Shown piece by piece: positions 57,466-64,000 of a DNA stretch of 64,000 nucleotides. The position numbers were made by a program, and so were the translations under genes. The first letter of the stretch is position 1, and every line of letters starts with the position of its first letter. Location: contig BCJJ01000009.1 in assembly GCA_039545355.1 (NCBI GenBank), positions 248,023-312,022 of the forward strand, written 5' to 3'. The notes beneath the pieces are model-generated. The model was not told where the DNA came from. It made no database searches and saw only the letters and a list, made by a program, of their open reading frames with translations. The DNA is from Trichosporon coremiiforme. Its lineage: Eukaryota > Basidiomycota > Tremellomycetes > Trichosporonales > Trichosporonaceae.

Positions 57466-58115
57466 GGTGTAGAGTCGGGATGGGACGAAAGGTGATGATG
57501 ATGGGCGGCGAACCGGGTCAGCCGGTTAGCTTTATACACCTCCACCGGCGATAGCGATTCCAGAGGGTTTACCGAAACCTGGAGAAGGCGCGACGCGGCT
57601 CCGCAGAATCCACTTTGGGTATTTTGGGCCGGTCGCCTGAGGTCCGAGTGCATTGTCTGTTGGTCAGCTGTTTGGTGATGAGAGCGGATGTCGACTGAGG
57701 AGGACCTGGAATCAAAGGGTACATCTTCGACCTTTCTGCGCCCGTTCTCGGTTACTGCCCACGCCCACCTGCCAGATCTGGATCGGCAGAGAGAGGGCGC
57801 CACCGAGGCGTTTCTGGGTCAAGTGCTGGTGCGCATCTCCACATCCCCCGACCCGCTGTCCCTGGCTCCCATGGTCTTGCTTCCCCGCTGCTCCTGGTTG
57901 CCCTCGCCTATGTCGTCTGGCTATTGGCTCAAGGCACCGGCACCCCGGGTCTTGGCGCCCCACCCTTAGGCGGCCCCGCTTTTCTCCTCATCGGCCCCAG
58001 AAATTCCATGTTTTTCATGACATCCAAGAGCTCAACAGTGGAGCCCTCGGCGCCTTCAACACGACTGTTCTGTCCGCAACTTGAAGGCATGCCGAAGCAC
58101 AGGTTTCACCTGCGT

Positions 58116-58155
<40 letters not shown>
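58116..58155 (+). repeat. Homopolymer of 40 G
   Basis: An uninterrupted G run in the divergent promoter. Length may vary or be an assembly artefact; such tracts can form quadruplexes and exclude nucleosomes. Confidence 0.9.
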
Positions 58156-58156
<1 letters not shown>

Positions 58157-58158
58157 GC

Positions 58159-58170
58159 CCGGAAACGCCG
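58159..58170 (+). promoter_or_regulatory. CCGGAAACGCCG motif, copy 1
   Basis: A 12-bp motif with CGG- and CCG-type half-sites, directly after the G run; an identical copy lies 81 bp downstream. Candidate operator for a Zn2Cys6 regulator. Confidence 0.4.
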
Positions 58171-58239
58171 TCCTTATATCGATGCATAATCCATCGATAG
58201 CCCTGGCGGCGAACGCGATTTCCACGTGAAGAACCCTGG

Positions 58240-58251
58240 CCGGAAACGCCG
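58240..58251 (+). promoter_or_regulatory. CCGGAAACGCCG motif, copy 2
   Basis: Exact direct repeat of the motif at 58159, about 300 nt upstream of the hydroxylase ATG. Confidence 0.4.
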
Positions 58252-58546
58252 GCTGTTATCTGAGTTGCCCGCGGCAGCGGAGATCCCTCGGTGCTACCAT
58301 CCCTGCCCACCACCGCTCGGCGTCTCGGCGATCCCGCGGCCCAACCATGGCTTGCCACCACAGGCCGCGCTTTTTCCAAGCCGTTTCCAGAGTTCCAAGG
58401 CTTGTCACGAGATGTTATGACGCCGGATCATGTGGTACGGCGAAGCATCTGGGAATGCATAAAGTGACAGCGGGGTAAGTCTCCAACTCCCCATCAACCA
58501 GCTCTCGAACTCTCGATCTTCAACAACAGTCGACAACTTTATCACA

Positions 58547-60005
58547 ATGGCCATCGACAACAAGAACCCCGCGTTCAAGCAGCTTCACGTTGCCAGTGAG
58601 TAAAACTTGGCCTTTGGAGCCACTCCACAGTCGTCGCTACTGCTGGACCAGGGTCGTAGTCCAACGCTAACAGACAGTCGTTGGTGGCGGACTTGGTGGC
58701 ATGGCCACCGCTGTCTCCCTCCGTCGGGCAGGCCACAAGGTCTCCATCTTCGAACGCCGCGACTTCAAGGTCGAGGTCGGTGCTTCGATCTCGTGCGCTG
58801 CCAACGGTGGCAAGTGGCTCCGCGAGTGGGGCGTCGACCCTGCCCGCGGCCGACCGGTGGAGCTCATGAAGCTTGTCATGCGCGACTGGGAGACCGGAGA
58901 GATCCTCAACCTCTACGACCTGCACGAGTACGAGAAGACCTGGGGCATTCCCTACTACATGTTCCACCGCGTCGACATGCACGAGATGCTCCTCGAGGCC
59001 GCGACCTCTCCGGAGGGACCGGGAGAGCCTGCCACCGTCGTCGTCGACCACATCGCCAAGCGCTGCGACCCTGAGGCCGGTATTGTCGAGTTCGAGAACG
59101 GTGAGGTCATCAAGGCCGACCTCGTTATCGGCTCCGACGGCATCCGCTCCATCCTCCGCCGCGAGATCGGCGTCACCCCCCAGACCCACTCGGCCAACCA
59201 GACCTGCTACCGCTGCAACGTCCGCAAGGAGGACCTCGAGAAGTTCGGCCTCATGCCGGACGCGACCGACCCCGCTATCCAGTTCTGGGGTGGCTTCGAG
59301 AAGGGCGACCTCAACCGCTACTACAAGATCGTCATGTCTCCGTGCTCTGGCGGTGACGTTGTCTCGTTCTACTGCTTCATGCCGACCGAGATGACCAACC
59401 ACACCCAGGAGGGCTTCACCTTCGCCGAGGTCCCCGTCTCGGACATCATGGCTGGCGACTACAAGCGTCTTGACCCTACCGCCCAGAAGCTCATCGAGCA
59501 CTCGATCGAGCGCATGCCCTGGCGCCTCTACGTTCACCAGCCCTACTCCACCTGGCACAAGGGACGTGTCTGTCTCGTCGGCGACGCCGCCCACCCCATG
59601 ATGCCGCACCAGTCGCAGGGAGCGTGCACCGCTCTCGAGGACGCCGCCGCCCTCGGCATCATCTTCTCGAAGGACTACGGTTTCACCGGCAACGTCCAGG
59701 CCGGTCTCGACTTCTACGAGCACATTCGCAAGCCCCGTGCCACCCGCGTCCAGGCTGCCTCCGCCCGCGCCACCGAGAACCTCAACGAGCGCATCGGCTT
59801 CACCTCTCTCTCTGCCCCTGACGCCGCCCTCGCCGCCAAGAAGGGATACCTCACCGTCAACGAGATGAACGAGTACGACATGAAGGCTCACATTGCGTCC
59901 GAGGCTACCAACTATGGCAACCTCTTCAACGCGTCTCCCAAGGCTTCTCCCGCCGCTGCCAAGCTCGCCGCCGAGTCTCCCGTCTCTGCTACCGCTACCG
60001 CTTAA
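58547..60005 (+). CDS. Salicylate-hydroxylase-like FAD monooxygenase
   Basis: A group A flavoprotein hydroxylase; the salicylate-type members convert salicylate to catechol with NAD(P)H and oxygen. Exons 58547-58595 and 58678-60005 join to 458 residues. The splice creates the FAD-binding I-V-G-G-G-L-G-G-M-A. Further motifs are the bifunctional FAD/NADPH D-G motif in I-G-S-D-G-I-R-S-I-L-R and the second FAD site G-D-A-A-H-P-M-M-P-H-Q-S-Q-G-A. There is no signal peptide. The C-terminus is Ala/Ser-rich. Strong codon bias suggests high expression. The neighbouring salicylate decarboxylase and transporter support an aromatic-acid substrate, but the exact hydroxylation is inferred; related enzymes act on other hydroxybenzoates. 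Confidence 0.88.
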
Positions 60006-62168
<2,163 letters not shown>

Positions 62169-63222
62169 AGCAGGGCAGAAGCAGTGTATCCACAGCATTC
62201 GCACGCATAAAACTAGCACCACCAGGTTGTAGCTTTTTGGTTCATGAACATCTATACCCCAGTACATCTTCCGTTGCATTCTTGGCAGTGACGCAAGCAG
62301 TCCGAATTGTCTCGGAGGGCTGCATTTCTCTTCTCCGTGTGTACAGTCGGCTCCGGAGTACCATCAGTGATAGGCGGAGGTATGCAAGCTGTTGCAAACA
62401 GTGCGTCCGGACTCTAAGCGGTCACAGTCTTCCATGCCTCGCGGTTGTTGACACCCGTCGTGTCGCAGAGAAGCGGTCCCGTTAGTCATCGTGATATGCT
62501 GAGCGATGCTTGGGATGCGTCATAGTGTCTGTGGAATCGGCAACCTCACGAGCGGGGAGCCGAGATACGTTTCATTCCTTGCTTTATCACATGACCCCCC
62601 CGCCATCCCCACGTCTCTCAGTGGGCAAACACCTGAATTGGGTTCAGCCGTGGGATTGCCGTGGGAGGTGCGAGCGATCTGGTCAGCGAGATACGGACCT
62701 TGACCAGACGCCTCCCCAGCCGCGCCTAGCGACAGCGAACCAGCGGAGGAATGTAAGCGGTACTGAGCGGTACTCACCTGGTATTCACCGGAGCACGACG
62801 AAGAGCCGAGGCTCATCTGGTTATGCACTGGGATGTCGCCCCTCGCCGCCGACCGCAGCGTCGTCCCGCAGATAGGAGACAGGGAGCGACATCGATGGAT
62901 TGCTGGACGGCTGTGGTGATGAGCGGACATGCCCACCAGGCCGTGTGACTGTATACCCGCCCTGCGCCATTCGTCGCCTCCTGTCGACGCCCAGACCCGC
63001 CCTGACCCCACCTTCCCTTCTCTGGTCCCCCTCATTCTCCTCTCGATAGGCTCTCCCGTCAACTCGTTACCTGTCGCAGCAAGCGTAAGGCAGGGCCATT
63101 CCAAGCCTCCAGCCCCGCCAAGGCACCGAGCTATCAGTGACCACCTCACTCAAGCCATACGACTATCATCTGGCAGTCATCTGACTTTCACCAACGTCAC
63201 CATCACAACATTCACCACGACC
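62169..63222. other. Intergenic region, promoter of regulator gene
   Basis: No gene is accepted. A minus-strand frame of 209 codons (62520-63149) has biased composition and no motif. Confidence 0.45.
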
Positions 63223-64000
63223 ATGGAACTCGACGACCTCGATGACCTCCTTGGCCCGCGGCAGATGCGCAACTGCCTGCCGTGCAAGCAGCGCAAGATC
63301 AAGTGTGAGCTGATCGGGTAATCGATAAGCGTGCTGACCCCAGGTGACCGCAAGATCCCATGTGCGTACTCGATAACGAGGAAGACACTCAACTAACGAG
63401 AAGGTGGACCATGCGCTCTGCGCAAGGATGTCAAGAGCTGCTCGCCCGAGCTGTCGAAGCTGAAGGACATGGCGTCGCGAGACCTGGGGAGCTTATCGGG
63501 ACTCGGCGACCGGAACGTGACGGCGAGCGAGTTCCAGGTCCTCGTGAAGCGGGTCAAGTCGTTGCAGGACAAGGTCACCGAGCTGGAAAGTACAGTGAAG
63601 GCGGGCGGAGCTCGCTCAGCAGCCGGAACGAGGGAGCACACGCCTCCGCTGGGTCTGTCGCCAAAGGCAACAACAGTGACATCACGCCGACACCAGGGCG
63701 AGGACGAGATGGTGTTCGCGCTCGAGGACTTCCAGATGTCGCACCGCATCAACGCTATGCGCAACATCGAATCGCCGGGAGGCACATCGCGGGAGCGAGA
63801 CACGATGAGCGCCGTCACGGCCGACCACCCCATGGCCTTCCTCGTCCCGCAGGGCAGCGATTACCTCCAGAAAGCGATGCAGGCTCTGCCCGACGAGCAG
63901 ACATGCCAGTTCCTCGTGCAGCAGTACTTCGACCATGTCGAGTGGTTCCAGCGCTGCCTGCACTATCCGACCTTTATGCGCCAGTGCCGCCAGCTGTGGG
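63223..64000 (+). CDS. Zn2Cys6 transcription factor, 3' end outside window
   Basis: Exons 63223-63304, 63344-63361 (18 nt) and 63404 onward. The spliced N-terminus gives C-L-P-C, then K-Q-R-K-I-K-C, D-R-K-I-P-C, G-P-C and a last Cys in A-L-R-K-D-V-K-S-C: the spacing C-x2-C-x6-C-x5-C-x2-C-x8-C of fungal binuclear zinc clusters. A short coiled coil (V-L-V-K-R-V-K-S-L-Q-D-K-V-T-E-L) for dimerisation follows at about residues 80-100. From about residue 180 the start of a fungal-specific regulatory domain is visible (F-L-V-Q-Q-Y-F-D-H-V-E-W-F-Q-R-C-L-H-Y-P-T-F). Both introns split Cys codons in phase 1. Its position next to the salicylate genes suggests it controls them; that is inference. Confidence 0.88.

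Larger units (their letters stand above)
57466..58546. promoter_or_regulatory. Divergent promoter of transporter and hydroxylase
   Basis: Holds a minus-strand TATAAAG (57536-57530) for the transporter, a CATAAAG (about 58459) for the hydroxylase, a 40-G run and two copies of a 12-bp motif. Open frames inside are short and look fortuitous. Confidence 0.55.

Noticed and set aside
62520..63149. 209-codon minus-strand open frame
   Set aside because: Lies in the promoter of the regulator, Gly/Ser/Arg-rich without motif, no splice or promoter support.

Overview
The window is nuclear DNA from a basidiomycete yeast. It is most likely a member of Trichosporonales (Cutaneotrichosporon or Trichosporon-like). 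The evidence is GC-rich coding DNA with C-ending codons, many very short introns (34-60 nt) with GTGAGT-type donors and CTGAC/CTAAC branch points, intron-bearing nuclear tRNAs, a fungal phenylalanine ammonia-lyase of 689 residues, and a protein that reads throughout like the salicylate decarboxylase described from Trichosporon moniliiforme. Species assignment is inference.

Layout. 0.4-1.7 kb holds a five-exon gene of unknown function (minus). 1.7-8.1 kb is gene-poor. 8.2-15.6 kb holds an amino-acid permease, a TenA-family protein, a quinone-oxidoreductase-like MDR enzyme and a secreted type-B carboxylesterase. 15.6-19.9 kb is gene-poor. 19.9-31.5 kb holds a Baeyer-Villiger-type monooxygenase, an alpha/beta hydrolase, phenylalanine ammonia-lyase, and a 1047-residue membrane-anchored fusion of an SDR-type epimerase domain with an exostosin (GT47) domain. 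34.0-35.4 kb holds a four-exon unknown gene followed by a 92-bp minisatellite. 37.1-40.1 kb is a repeat island with a Tc1-type DNA transposon (27-bp perfect inverted repeats, TA duplication, one nonsense codon in the transposase).

40.4-48.7 kb holds a cyanamide-hydratase-like HD protein, a nine-exon type II membrane protein that looks like a glycosyltransferase, a 2-oxoglutarate/Fe(II) dioxygenase, tRNA-Leu(AAG) and an unknown protein. Two more intron-bearing tRNAs, Arg(ACG) and Leu(CAG), lie at 49.1-50.1 kb. 50.9-54.9 kb holds a siderophore-type MFS transporter with an iron-GATA-like site upstream, and a secreted calpain-like protease interrupted by an in-frame TAG.

55.6-64.0 kb reads as one functional neighbourhood for salicylate or related aromatic acids. 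It contains an organic-anion MFS transporter (minus), divergent from a salicylate-hydroxylase-like flavoprotein, then salicylate decarboxylase, then a Zn2Cys6 transcription factor cut by the window end. The shared transporter/hydroxylase promoter holds two copies of a 12-bp motif and a 40-G run. The transcription factor has an 18-nt microexon inside its zinc cluster.

Gene models were spliced by eye from reading-frame continuity and splice consensus; no alignment or transcript data were available. Family names come from motifs recognised in the translated sequence.
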